A DNA stretch of 64,000 bases from Torymus aiolomorphi (taxonomy: Eukaryota; Arthropoda; Insecta; Hymenoptera; Torymidae), in NCBI GenBank assembly GCA_036365515.1, contig CM070874.1, forward strand, positions 163,946,297-164,010,296, written 5' to 3'. The notes beneath the pieces were generated by a model that was given only the letters and a program-made list of their open reading frames with translations, had not been told where the DNA came from and did no database searches. Shown piece by piece: positions 1 to 11,769 of this stretch. A program made the translations under genes and the position numbers. Every line of letters starts with the position of its first letter. Positions within the stretch are counted from its first letter, which is position 1.

Positions 1-1360
1 CAGACTTGAACATAATTAATCTTTTGGTGGCCTTAAAATACAAAATAATAATTTTGAACTCTTCTATGTTACATACTATTTAAAGATGATCTACTTGTCA
101 ATTATCCTTGTTCTGATATCTCTGTAATAACAAAAAAAAAAATATTTCACAAAGTAACAATACTTATATTAATAACATTATTTTTTTTATTTTATAATGA
201 TAGTTTGCTACTTATCTGAAAATATATCTGAGATATACCAAGTCCATTTAATATCTATCGAATTTCAATGATGTAAAAAGTCTTGAATATAACTTGTATA
301 TAAATGATGATTGTATATGGACCAATGCGTAATATTGAAAGTTTTATGTATACATAAAATAATAAGGTTAGGTTGGTTGACCAGATATATATATATACCA
401 TATACTCTCTCTCTCTCTCTCCGTCGCTCTTCTCTTTCCCTCTCTCTCTCTCACTCTACCCCCTCACTCACTCTCTCTCTCTCTTTTGCCAGTCGGTCGG
501 ACAAAAATGCTATACTATGTACCGGTCGGACAAAAATGTATAGTTTGTGCGTACTGAAGAATATGGAGATTCGGAGATTCGGAAATAGTACATAAAAATA
601 TTCAGATCTCTAAATCTTTTGAATGAGACAATCTTTTTAAATGAAACCTTTCGATTTGAGTAGAGCAATGAAATGGCTTTCGATTAATAGGGATATGTTA
701 TATAGTTAAAACTAACGCAATAGGTATATAATCGCATTGAATTTCTCGTACATCCATTTCAAAGTATATAATCACGCGGTCGTCCTAAGGCTCTTCTATA
801 CTTGCCTTCGGAACGCTCCCGCGTTCCTTGATTCATTTAAAAAAATTATTTGATGTAATTTAACTATTCTAAAATAAGAATTTTCAAATTATTAAAATTT
901 CAACTCCACTAGAGTAATAAATGTGTATAATATAATAACATTTTTTTATATTATAGACTATAATTAATTATATTTCAGAGGAATATGGTGTTCTGATTAC
1001 ATCAAATAAATGCAAACTGTAAAATCGTTTAGGCTCATCATCCTAGCCCGTATGGATTTTGACTTGAGATTGCCGTTTTAGTTTCTTTGCGTCTAAATAA
1101 ACCAATTAACGGCTTCTTTGCGCATCGCCGAATTGTTTTTTCGTGTTGTAAATCGTACTTTCGGTTATAGAGTTAAGCGATATTCTAATTATTCTCAGAA
1201 TAAAAATGTTTTTTAAATTTTATCGCACCGTAAGATAATTGGAAATTTTACTCTTACTGTTGAGGTATTTGATTGTTGATTAACATTTAATCAATAATAT
1301 ATTAGGCCTTAGAGAATAGGAATATGTATTATGAGAGAGTTATATATATAGTTTTCAAAA
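1..1360. other. Non-coding AT-rich stretch
   Basis: No coding region is supported here. The one open frame at 311-595 runs through the CT microsatellite and reads as Leu/Ser repeats, so it is spurious. I see no RNA gene or transposon terminus. Confidence 0.6.
405..486. repeat. CT-rich microsatellite
   Basis: Imperfect (CT)n tract with short interruptions, preceded by a short (TA)n run near 386-398. It is simple sequence with no other visible role. Confidence 0.85.
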
Positions 1361-1735
1361 GCGCTTATAATCGAAACGTATACTAGCTCGCGACAATAAC
1401 AAAGTCGACGAAAGTCGTAGCGCGGCGAAACATAAACACTCGGCCGGTCGAGCAAGCCGCAAACTATAGGTATAGTTAGAATCTATAGCGGCCGAGTCCA
1501 GAAGCGCGGGAGCCGCGGAAAGAGAGATAGCTGCTACAGAGGCGTAGAGAGCGCAAACGACGGTCAGCAGTAGGGCCTGTGCTCGAGGTGCGGCGACGGC
1601 GCGGCGCACGCGGGAGAGCCAAGCGCCTACAGTATATAGGCATATATATAGGGCTCAACGGCTGTCGCGAGTGCACGCGCACCGAGAGCGCCGAATCTGC
1701 CCACGGCGAGACAGTGCCGACGCGCTGGCCAGTAA
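1361..1735. other. CpG-rich tract in AT-rich surroundings
   Basis: This stretch has many CG dinucleotides (repeated CGGC, GCGC and GCGG), in contrast to the AT-rich flanks. Overlapping short frames on both strands are typical of GC-rich non-coding DNA, and none resembles a known protein. TATA-like strings (tatatatag) lie at about 1340-1350 and 1640-1655. It could be a promoter-like island or a piece of an old element. I cannot tell which. Confidence 0.35.
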
Positions 1736-3508
1736 ACGAAGGTCTGAAATCGATTTTTTCGAGGGAATGGCTGCATTTTGGATATTTGGTAAAACACATC
1801 GTCTAAAAACGATGGTCAAAAATGCAGCCTCCAAAAACGCCGGCATCACCCCTAATTTGTCAAAAAACCACTCCCGAAAATGGATTTTCGCTTATAACTC
1901 GCGAACTATAAGAGATAACGAAAAAAGTCCCAAACAAAAATTGTAAGGCGTGAAATTTTACATAAGAATGATGTGTCACTTTTTAGCATTAGATAAAATT
2001 AAGCTTGAGAAAAGCACGCAGAAGTTGCAAACAGCAATCGGCTGAAGGAGAAGGGAGGCGGGACCTACCGCGCGCGGCTGCGGCGTCGGCGGCTTCTAGC
2101 TAGCCCAGGCGCCGCAAAAGTTTTCGCTTCTGTCTCCTTTTCTATACCGGCTGTTGCAATTGAATAAAGTAACCATCGTTCTTTTATAGATTTTGATTCG
2201 CAGAATCTAAATTTCTAGTTTACAATTTATCAAAATGGCAGGAACCTTAATTTAAATGCATTTGTTTAAACAAAAACGCCATTTAAACAAATATAAACAA
2301 TCTTTTGAGATCAGAATAATTTTTTCTTGAAAATTCAGGCAATTATAAAATTAAAATGTTGCATTCAACATATACGAAAAACCAATATTCAAAGAGTTAT
2401 AGATTTTTAAAATATTAATCTTCAGTATTTAAGAGATTTTTAATAATAGTCATAAAATTAAACATCGAGTAAAAATTATTACGGTTACTTATCGTTTACT
2501 ATCTAAAAAGAGATATGCAAATTTAATATTACTTTGTATCATAAATAATTATTCACATTAATATATTAGTAAATCTCAGGAACTCTTAACTTTTTGGGAA
2601 CTCCAATGTTTGAGCGCTGAAAAATGAGTTAAAGCTCAAAATGTTTGCCTTTCAAAAAAAAAAAAAAAGAAACAATTATAAATAAGGGTAAGGAATCTAG
2701 CTACGTACACAAAATTAAAAAAAAGGTCGACATTCAGTCATTTTTTATGTTGTTCATGTCCTTTTCCAATCAATATATTTATTTAATAGGAACAGGAGCA
2801 CATTTACGATCGTTGCACAAATTGTTTAGCTTTTTTGTTTGCCAAAACCGTCAATTTGAGCCCTGGTAGGTTGATGTGCTGTGAAAATTAGCCCAAATTA
2901 AGATTTTTAATTTTCTAAATTTTTTAAGAAATTTCAGGGGGAAAAAGTTACTGACATTTGTCAATACGTATTGATTAAATTTTCAAGGGGAAGACTAACA
3001 GCCTTATCTATATCTATATCGTGTGCAAAGATATTCCCTAAATATAAGTATTTGTTACTCGTAAAGAAAATTATTTTATAAACGTAAGTGTGCAGCGAAC
3101 CTCCACAAGTTTCCAATTTAAAAAATTAGTAATGCCAATGTGTAGCTAAAGCATAATTTGCCTGTCAACTGCTTTAGAGAGAGAAGAAAAACAAGTTTTA
3201 CTAATGTTTTTAATTGACATAATGAATATTTTTTCTACAAGATGCAATACTTTCTTACAAACATGTATTATTATTCTTTAAATAAAATAATTTTCTATTT
3301 AAAGCCAGGTTATACTTTTAAAATAGAAATTATCTTTTCAGTCTAAATCTGTCTCTAGATTCAAATACAGTTTTTCTTTCTATGAAGATTTGATTCCTAC
3401 TATCAGAAAAGTAATTATTTTTCTCCGCCCAGGATTTTCCTCTCAATATTCGTAATTAATAGTAGATAATAAAAAATGTTCCTTTGGAGAATAGAATGAA
3501 TTATGAGT
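1736..3508. other. No gene recognised; short GC-rich patch near 2040-2115
   Basis: Mostly AT-rich DNA. A second small CpG-rich patch lies at 2040-2115. A run of 14 A begins near 2656. The short frames here are not protein-like. Confidence 0.5.
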
Positions 3509-3552
3509 ATTATGACGAAATTTATTAACTTTTTAATAAATTTCGTCATAAT
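3509..3552. repeat. Perfect 20-bp inverted repeat with a 4-nt loop
   Basis: Bases 3509-3528 are the exact reverse complement of 3533-3552, separated by cttt. The stem centre reads TGACGAAATTTATTAA. It is AT-rich and not followed by a gene. It may be a terminal remnant of a foldback or MITE element or a chance cruciform. Confidence 0.8.
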
Positions 3553-3820
3553 TTATTAATATTTACATTATATGTATCTTAAGTTTTATTAAAAAACAAA
3601 TGAATCTTAACGATGACAAAGTGAAGAGATATGTAAGTTATTTACGTATTTGAAATTCCGAACGTTCATAATGAAAGAAATATTAATTTATAGTTTCTAA
3701 TTTTGGTTGGAATTCGTCGAAGTGATTTTATTGGTGACTGCTAGAGTGACAAGTGAAGAGATACAGTTATTATCATTTTTTAAATATATTAAGTAGTCAA
3801 CTTCGGCTAAATCTGAAAAT

Positions 3821-4300
3821 GCCGCGGAGAGAGAATTTTTTTCCGTCACGACCCCTATATAATCAGCTTTTTGGGGGTGTTCCGGGGAGTCGATTTGGTT
3901 CCTAATTTTTTTTCGGGTATTTTGTATCCTCAGAAAATAATTCCAGCTATAAAAAGTTTGGAAATACCAAACGCCGCGGAGAGAGAATTTTTTTTCCGTC
4001 ACGATCCCTATATAATCAGCTTTTTGGAGGTGTTTCGGGGAGTCGATTTGGTTCCTAATTTTTTTGCGGGTATTTTGTATCCTCATAAAATAATTCCAGC
4101 AATAAAAAGTTTGGAAATACCAAACGCCGCGGAGAGAGAATTTTTTTTCCGTCACGATCCCTATATAATCAGCTTTTTGGAGGTGTTCCGGGGAGTTGAT
4201 TTGGTTCCTAATTTTTTTGCGGGTATTTTGTATCCTCATAAAATAATTCCAGCAATAAAAAGTTTGGAAATACCAAACGCCGCGGAGAGAGAATTTTTTT
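3821..4300. repeat. Tandem repeat, three units of 152-153 bp
   Basis: The marker GCCGCGGAGAGAGAATTT starts at 3821, 3973, 4126 and 4279, giving periods of 152, 153 and 153 bp. Units two and three are almost identical; the first is more diverged. Because 153 is a multiple of three, long frames stay open on both strands (3871-4374 plus, 3697-4239 minus). I regard these frames as consequences of the repeat, not genes. Confidence 0.9.
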
Positions 4301-4779
4301 CTCTTAGGTCATCTTACGAATTCCGTGTTAGGGGTGGGGGTAGTTTGGAATGGATTTATTTTAATCAATTTTGATGTATTCTTCCATTATTTGTAGTACA
4401 TTATGTCATCCATGTGGAAAAAAGTGGTTTTTCGAAAATCGAATTTTCGTTGGATCGCAACGTTGCAAACTTCAAACCCATTTGTTTCACATGTATAGCT
4501 ATGCACTAAAAATAAGATATTCTGAAACATTTATGAGTAACTTGGATCAATAGTTTCTTTATATCATTGTTCAGTAGCTTTAAGAGCATTAAGAGATTTA
4601 GCTTAGTAATTTTTGTATTTATTTGAATATAAAATTTAATTATTCTGAGTTTTGTTGTTTAAATAAATTATTATTAAAAATATTACTTATGTCGACTGCA
4701 ATTTACTATCAACTTATAAGAATTTTTCCATCGGTCTTACAGTCTTACAAATTAAATTAAAATAATTAATATTTATGGC

Positions 4780-5474
4780 AGTCAGATTGCCTTTGTTTAT
4801 AATCACCCCCGCAGAATCTGAAATACAAACTTAATTAAAACCTGGAAAAAACTTTGTTAGCAAAGGACGATCTGACTGCCCCCCACCACCAAATTGCCCA
4901 ACGTTTCGAGCCCGCTCCGGCTCCTCCTCAGGGACTGAGCGATTCCAGGTGAAATCACTCGGATTTTTTTCGAGCTGTTTTTCAGCTGTAAAAGTACCAT
5001 GACACCGGCAGTTTTAAGGCGGCGGATTTTCCCCGGGATTTCCCTGCAATGGAATTCCGGATTTTCCCTTGCTTTTCAGGCGCAAACTTGGGCGAATGCG
5101 AAGCAGTGGTAGGGAACAAGGAATGTCGATAAGGTAGGTGGGCCGATCCGATAAACTGGCAGAGAATGCCAGCCTTACCGGCGGAGAGCTGGTCCTGAAA
5201 TATGGACCTTCTCCGGAGAGGCTTATCCTGGAAGACGGACCCGATGCCCCTCTGAGGGCAGAGAGCGGTGGCTTAACCAACATGGTGCGAGACTGAAATA
5301 TGTCCTCACCGGAAATGTCTTCCAAGAGGGTAAGAAATAGGTAGAATAATATGATAGGGAAAATAGTGAGCTCATAGGATTGGGCACTACTTCCACACCA
5401 AGGTGGTGGAAGGCCCCGGCCAGCTGGGCCAAATAAGCTGCGGTGGTAATGAAAAAAAAAAAAAAAAAAAAAAA
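4780..5474 (+). mobile_element. Poly(A)-ended retroposon fragment (3' end of a LINE or SINE)
   Basis: A moderately GC-rich block, unlike its flanks, ends in about 23 consecutive A residues (near 5452-5474). That is the signature of a 3' end copied by target-primed reverse transcription. No reverse transcriptase motif is visible, so only 3' sequence remains. The left boundary is a guess. A short match to the downstream flank (AACTTATA near 4713) could be part of a target duplication but is too short to trust. The minus-strand frame at 5014-5625 reads the poly(A) as poly-Phe and is not a gene. Confidence 0.45.
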
Positions 5475-5702
5475 ACTTATAGCGTAATATTTTTCTTATG
5501 TAAGTACATGTACACATACGTTGAGCATTTCCGCATGTAACAAATAGAATTTTCTCAATTGTGAAGTTTTTCGACTTCTTCCTATTTTTGTGTAGAAGAA
5601 TATCTATTGTAAATTTAGTATTCAAAGTAAATAAAGTTAGTCATTGTAAATAGAATCCTAAGACTTTTGGCGTTTGTCTCTTAGCAATGGATTAATGGTA
5701 CA

Positions 5703-7537
5703 ATGAGTGCAATGAACAAACAAATCGCTGCCATTATTGTTCAAACTTGTCCTGTTCGATCAACTATTGAAAACTATTTGAAAGAAATTCTACAGAATAG
5801 TTACAGAAGCGATAAATGGAAAAGTATATGTAGTATTTTACGTAAAACATCAAATGATAGGACAATAATTAAATATGCTAAAAGAGATTTCATAGTTGTT
5901 TGTAGAAATGAAAATGAAATCATTAAATTATCACATGAAATCATAGATCAAAATTCACGTTCACCTCCAATAGCACATTCAGACGTTCAAGAAATTGTGA
6001 TAAAAAACTCGTTTATCAAATTAATATGAATGGGCGTGGTCTAAACAACGATAAAAATTCAAATTCTTTAATGTCGCCGAGTACGTTGTTTGGGATAATA
6101 GTTCTAATGATCTTGTGTATGCTAGTGCAAATAAAGTTAAAAGTATTGTGGGATCGTCTTTGTCAGAAAAAGTCGGTGGATGCGACCTCTTGAAGGAAAA
6201 TTCCGATGAAAATACGACGTTAAAAAATAAAATAATTCATTATAATATGAAACATGCGGCATGTGAGGACAATTTTGGCAGTAAGGTATTGGCTAAAGAA
6301 AACAAAGATACTACAAATAATTCCGAATGCAATACAAATTACATGTTTTATAATAACAGCTTAGACTATGGCAAAGGTATGAACTATCCAATTAATGGCA
6401 AAAGCATAATACTACCAAAAAATTTCTGGGAGAAAAGCTGGGTACAAAGAAAGTCTCTGAAGGTCAACTGGACTGATGATTTTAACATCGAATTCACGAA
6501 AATCTATCCTCATTGCGTTTTGTCATTTAAGCGTCACTCCTGCAAAGTACAAAAAGAAAATGTTAACTAGACTGAAGAAACAGTTTGATTTTCTGCGTAC
6601 GCAAAGTGTTTGCATTCCTCTTGCACTTCTTTTAAAATTAAAGTTATTTCGAGTGCAATGATACCGTATCATGACACGCAAGTAAAAGTATTATTAAGTT
6701 CTCCTTATTGCCATAATAACGAAAACGCGAAAAAAGACAAGCTCTTGCGGCTCAATTAAGACTGGAGTACCCATCGAAAAAGCACTTGAAATTATTACAC
6801 GTCGTCCCTGATAGTGTCATTAAAGCCAGAAATTTGAATGGCGTTCCAGGTTAACAAGTCTTAAATCAATTTGCATGTGAATACAGCGCGAAAGATGATC
6901 TCGATAACGATCCTCGAGAATTCATAAGAATGCTCATAGAACAGTGTCAAGAAAAATGAATTAGTGAACACTTCACTGGATGCATTCAAATGTATTGCGA
7001 ATATCCATTTTATATTCTTTTAATGGCAGAGGCTGTTTTAAAATATGTTATTCAATCAAAATTAAGGCCTCTTTTTTATATTTAGATGCAACAGGATCTA
7101 TAGTAAGAGCTCCTCAAGGAATAGACAAACCGGCGTCCGCGTATCCCCTTGTTCTTGCAGGTACTGTAAACTGCAGTCCACTGGAAATAGCAAGATGGAT
7201 TGCTGCAGATCACGGAATACCAGATTTCATCATATGCGCTGAGAAAGTTACTCATGCGTTTAAGCTTTTAACCACTCGTAAACCTGTAATCGACAAAATT
7301 GAAAAAGACTTTAGTCTTGTTCTCTTGCAATGTATGTGCAAGGCTTTTAATCGGATAAAACTGTCAGTGTATTTGCGGCAAGTATATGATGAAATAACCA
7401 ACAGAAAGCCGAAAAGTGCTCTCATGGTCTTGCATATCTGCTCATCTCATTTGCTGAAAACAGCTCTAAAAATATTAAAACCTATTTTGTTGATGATGAT
7501 ATTATTCGATTGGCTGGAAAAGGTATTACGAAATTAA
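5703..7537 (+). pseudogene. Decayed transposase-like gene, frame broken several times
   Basis: Three open pieces on the plus strand (5703-6029, 6115-6570, 6980-7537) with ordinary protein composition appear to be parts of one gene. The last contains FLYLDATGSIVRAPQG, followed about 70 residues later by IEKDFSLVLLQCM and then HICSSHLLKTALK. The order Asp in LDATG, Asp in the DFS segment, then a His-Ile-Cys segment matches, from memory, a repeated transposase-like family common in arthropod genomes with an RNase H-type fold. I cannot name the superfamily. The region between the second and third pieces is protein-like in more than one frame (for example AAQLRLEYPSKKHLKLL near 6740-6800), so indels broke it. 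I see no flanking inverted repeats. Confidence 0.5.
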
Positions 7538-7539
7538 TA

Positions 7540-8266
7540 CATGTAACTGTGATGACGTCCAGACGGCCGTCTATACTTCCTTACAACTTTTGTCGTTTAT
7601 AGCCTGGTGCTACCCAAGAGCTAGGGAAGGCTAAGTCCTGCAGACGCTTGGTTTACGTTTTAAACATCTATACTTCGAGAAGGAAGGAAAAAGTATGAAT
7701 ATTTTTGAGAAGACAAGCGATTCCAGCTCTGCCCATTCGGCACAGAATGATCTGAGTGCTCCTCGGAAGTGGGTATATGTGAAGGAAGTTTTACTGAATT
7801 GATAAATAATAGAAAAGAAGAAATGAAATTTTGAGACAAATGGTTTAGTTGCTTACACTTAAGTTTATTCCAAATTTCCTTCCTGGGTTACAACGTGTTG
7901 TTGGCGGAGAAATGAGGGAAAACCTAGACTCGATTTTCTCCGTCTTTGCTCCCTCAACGGGTCTAGTTCCGGGGGTACTCCTTGCGAGGGAGTTTACAGT
8001 TATTTTGGGGAAAGTTGACTGGCCGCAGCGATATGGGCATTACAATTCGGGTAGGCCTAAGGCCCTTGGGTGCGGCGAATTGGCTGCGTGGGAGAAGGAG
8101 CATCCCCCAATTTTAGAACTATGGTATTCACTATTTCGGAGAGATGACGCTAGTTGTACTATTTTCGTGCTTAGTTAAGTACGTTGTTTATATAAAAATT
8201 CAGATTAAATATTTATTGTACAGTATTGATTCTAAAAACGACTTACTTTCTAATTAAATTTAATTC
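7540..8266. other. No gene recognised
   Basis: Mixed-composition DNA. An open frame at 7849-8178 (109 codons) has no motif, membrane segment or family resemblance that I recognise. It may be a fragment of an LTR or of the 3' end of the preceding decayed gene, but nothing supports either choice. Confidence 0.4.
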
Positions 8267-8470
8267 TCGGGAGAGCCTTATATTTTCGTCAGGGCGGAAA
8301 TTGTAACACTTCAAATTCTGAAAATTTACAACATAAAAACTATTTTGCACCCAAAAGGAGTACATTTTAAGCGTTTTCAGAGATGTATTTATGTCTGTAC
8401 GTATGTATGTGATCAAGTAACCCGATTATCTCAGCGAAATTTCGACGGATCCAAACGGGCTTTGGGGAAT
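8267..8470 (+). repeat. Dispersed repeat, copy 1
   Basis: This block matches 62535-62730 in the same orientation. Shared strings include gagccttatatttt, gagtacattttaga/agcgtttt, gtatgtatgt and gatcRagtaacc.gattatctca. The copies are diverged by point changes and small indels. They look like two old copies of one interspersed family; the ends are approximate. Confidence 0.7.
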
Positions 8471-8839
8471 ATACTCGTCTAATTATAAGTAAGACTTTTT
8501 GAAGTCATTAAAAAATAATGTAAAGTAAAACCAGGATGCATTCTAGTGAAATTTTTTATTATCAACTTAATAATACAAAGCTAATCTATGAATCCAGAAT
8601 CAATATGAAAAAAAAGCTGGAACACGAGTTCGTGAAATTTATTTTATAAAATATAAGAAAGTATAAAATAAGGCAAGTATAAGTTTTTCCTGGAATATAT
8701 AAAAATAAAAAGAATTATTTTCATATATGACTTCACAATTAATAGTATTGTTAATGAAAAATGTTATACTAATTTTAGATGGAAGATATCACCACATTCC
8801 AATGATTCGTGGTAATATGTATGGAAGGCATTGCTGGTG

Positions 8840-8965
8840 ATGAATAATGATTCCAGTGTTAGTACCCAAAAACCATACAAAAGAGAAAGCCGTAATACAA
8901 TAGATTATTCTTCGTTATCGGATAATCTGACAGATGTTAACAAGGATGATCTTACAACTGTGTAA
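8840..8965 (+). CDS. Possible small coding piece, 41 residues, unknown
   Basis: An ATG-started frame of 41 codons with protein-like composition (starts MNNDSSVSTQKPYKRESRN, rich in Ser, Asp and Thr) ends at TAA 8963-8965. An arginine-rich segment follows in another frame (8970-9020), as if a frameshift had split a longer gene. I do not recognise it. It may be an exon or a remnant; support is weak. Confidence 0.2.
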   Translation: MNNDSSVSTQKPYKRESRNTIDYSSLSDNLTDVNKDDLTTV

Positions 8966-9644
8966 AAATGCTAAGAAGGCGAAGACACAGTTTGAGAAGG
9001 TCTAGAAAGAATGATATGATAGGTTCACAACTTCCCATTTACAAGGTATAGAAATATCAAGATGTTTTATATTTTCTACTATAAAAGAATGTCGAGAAAG
9101 CTTTTTTCTCTCAATGATTCTGAGTTCACAAACTTTTGTTTTTAATTTTGCAATAATATAATTAATTTCAAAATAATATAATTAATGATTGGCTTATGGT
9201 GAGGGACGCCAAATGTTTCAGAGAAGCCATCTGTTCTGTGAATATATAGTCCATGAAACTATAATATAAATTTTACTATAATGGCTACTTTTTGAATCTG
9301 CAACCAATATTTTAATTTGCTAGTTGATTGTGATGCAGTAGTATGATTATTAGATCTAGTATTTTCATCTACTTCAAGAAATTTAGTCAATGTCCGTGCA
9401 AAGTACTTTTTATGGAAAGCGATTATATATCAGATAAGTTTAAACGTTTCTTTTCGTTTTTAAACTGTTCTTTTTTCAAGAGAATTGTTGCTTTGTGTAT
9501 TGTTTGTTATGTTTCTGACTAGTAGATCTCTTGAAGGCATTAAAATTCTACATGGTTTTAGCCGGAAAAATAAATATAACTTAAAAAAAAATAAAAAATA
9601 GATACTTTGTGAAAATTTTTTTCATTTTCAGATTATAGAATTTT
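8966..9644. other. No gene recognised upstream of the palindrome
   Basis: AT-rich DNA. It ends with a pyrimidine-rich stretch and CAG (9642-9650, ttttctcacag) that looks like a splice acceptor just before the RAD51-like fragment. Confidence 0.4.
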
Positions 9645-9650
9645 CTCACA

Positions 9651-9843
9651 GACTTTGACCTCTGGAACAGATTCTTATCAAAGGAGCAGCACCAGTAGTA
9701 ATACCAGTAACTTCTCATTACATCGGCAAAGTCTTCATAGGCTACAAGTAATACAATTAGACAGACTTTTAGGAGGTGGAATAGAAACAGGATCTATTAC
9801 AGAAATCTTTGGAGAATTTAGTTTTAATAGATTATCTAGTTGA
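9651..9843 (+). pseudogene. RAD51-like fragment ending before the P-loop (left arm)
   Basis: The frame contains LLGGGIETGSITEIFGEF near its end. This is the stretch that immediately precedes the Walker A P-loop in eukaryotic RAD51 recombinases. In the family the next residues form the ATP-binding GxxxxGKT/S loop. Here the frame diverges straight after FGEF and stops at a TGA. A splice-acceptor-like sequence (ctcacag) precedes the homologous stretch, so it may be a captured exon. Ser/Thr-rich sequence lies upstream (SYQRSSTSSNTSNFSLHRQS). Without the P-loop it cannot be an active ATPase. Confidence 0.65.
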
Positions 9844-10785
9844 AAATCTAGGTGAAAATAGTGTGCTTTTTTTGAGGGATTGGAAACTCACTGATAACAA
9901 ACTCAAAAAAGAATGTAGTGATCTGCCTGGTACAAGTGTATTATTGTCAAAAAGTGACATCTAATCAGTGTTTTGCGTTAAATTAAATAAAGTACTAGTA
10001 TGATGTGTTACATGATGAAATAAAATCAGTATTTATAATTAACAATTTAAATAAGTAGTGTAAATAAACAGTGTTATAACCAAAAATAAATAGTGATCTT
10101 CCCGATACAAATGTATTATTGTATTGTCAAAAAGTGATATCTAATCATTGTTTTGTGTTAAACAAAATAAAGTACCAGTATGATGTATTACATGAAATTA
10201 AATCAGTGTTTATAATCAACAATTTAAATAAATAAAAAAATAAAATAAAAAATAATAAATCATAGGCTACAAGTAATACAATTAGACAGACTTTTAGGAG
10301 GTGGAATAGAAACAGGATCTATTACAGAAATCTTTGGAGAATTTAGTTTTAATAGATTATCTAGTTGAAAATCTAGGTGAAAATAGTGTGCTTTTTTTGA
10401 GGGATTGGAAACTCACTGATAACAAACTCAAAAAAGAACGTAGTGATCTGCCTGGTACAAGTGTATTATTGTCAAAAAGTGACATCTAATCAGTGTTTTG
10501 CGTTAAATTAAATAAAGTACTAGTATGATGTGTTACATGATGAAATAAAATCAGTATTTATAATTAACAATTTAAATAAGTAGTGTAAATAAACAGTGTT
10601 ATAACCAAAAATAAATAGTGATCTTCCCGATACAAATGTATTATTGTATTGTCAAAAAGTGATATCTAATCATTGTTTTGTGTTAAACAAAATAAAGTAC
10701 CAGTATGATGTATTACATGAAATTAAATCAGTGTTTATAATCAACAATTTAAATAAATAAAAAAATAAAATAAAAAATAATAAAT
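9736..10785 (+). repeat. 525-bp tandem duplication inside the left arm
   Basis: CATAGGCTACAAGTAATACA occurs at 9736 and 10261, and the following 525 bp repeat almost exactly. The second copy therefore repeats the 3' half of the RAD51-like fragment without its 5' part. The same pair appears mirrored in the right arm (about 12989-14038). The tandem duplication thus preceded, or was converted along with, the inverted duplication. Confidence 0.9.
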
Positions 10786-11769
10786 AAAATCAACTTAATT
10801 TAACTTTTACTTTTTAAATTTGAGTTTCAAATATTTTGAGAGTAGCTCAAGTGTGTATTCATAAATAATATAAAATCTCTCTCTTCCTCTCTCCCTATCT
10901 ATCAATATCCGCCAAACTCTGTACCAAAAAATTTAATGAGAAATTTAACAACACAATTTTTGTACAGACCTTTTATTTCTTCGAATCTCATCTATTCAAT
11001 AAGCACTCTCTGCAAATGGTAATAATTTTTTTCATGACTGTACCAATAATAATATTGTTAATATAAAACTTTCTACGAAAGTATAAAATAAGGCAAGTAT
11101 AGATGTTTTTTCTGTATAATCTAAAAAATAATATTTATGATTTTTTAAAAGAAATCAAATAAATACTAGTGAAAAAGTCTTTTACTTCTTTGAGTCATTG
11201 TATGCTGAACAAATTATATGTTAGTAAGTACATTCAAATTGTTCACTGCAAATCAAACAAATGAAAGTTGTGAAATCAATTATCGATAGTCAAGTAATGA
11301 AACAACTCTCGGAAACAACTGTGTGACTGTTCTCAGAAATGTATTAAAATTTGTTCATCCTTCTATACAAATTAGACACAAGAAAGAACTGAAATCAATT
11401 TATTGTAGTCAAGTACCTATAAGTTAACTTGACTGAATAATACAACTTTTAATATGTAGAAGCAACCCATTTATACATTTTATCTGGTCTTTAAACATAT
11501 GATATTTATATGAAAATGACCATGTCTACACCTTAAACTGCAAACCTTCGGGCCCGCCAAGTATGTATGGGAGATTGGAGGTCCACCACTGCTAGAGCAG
11601 CTCTATAGACTTCTATTGTCTTCCCAAGATATTATAGAACTTTCAAAATTGAGAAAGAATAATGAAAAATGGGGATGTGGTGGTAACTATGTAATTTTTT
11701 TATATAGGCTTTGACTTTTCATAAATATATGATAAAATTCTTATGAATTTTAGAAATAAAAGGAAGGCA

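Noticed and set aside
1355..1849. Overlapping small genes in the CpG-rich tract
   Set aside because: Frames overlap on both strands with Arg/Ala/Leu-rich composition, as expected by chance in GC-rich DNA.
4900..4935. Hammerhead-ribozyme-like core on the minus strand (CTGAGGA ... GAAAC around a GAGCC/GGCTC stem)
   Set aside because: The stem register is off by one base relative to the consensus, and I could not find matching outer stems with a cleavage triplet. Probably chance within the retroposon remnant.
5014..5625. 203-codon minus-strand gene
   Set aside because: It runs through the poly(A) tail as poly-Phe and covers the retroposon remnant in antisense.
9651..9843. Functional RAD51 gene
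   Set aside because: Only the segment before the P-loop is present; the ATP-binding loop and the rest of the core are absent and the frame stops at once.
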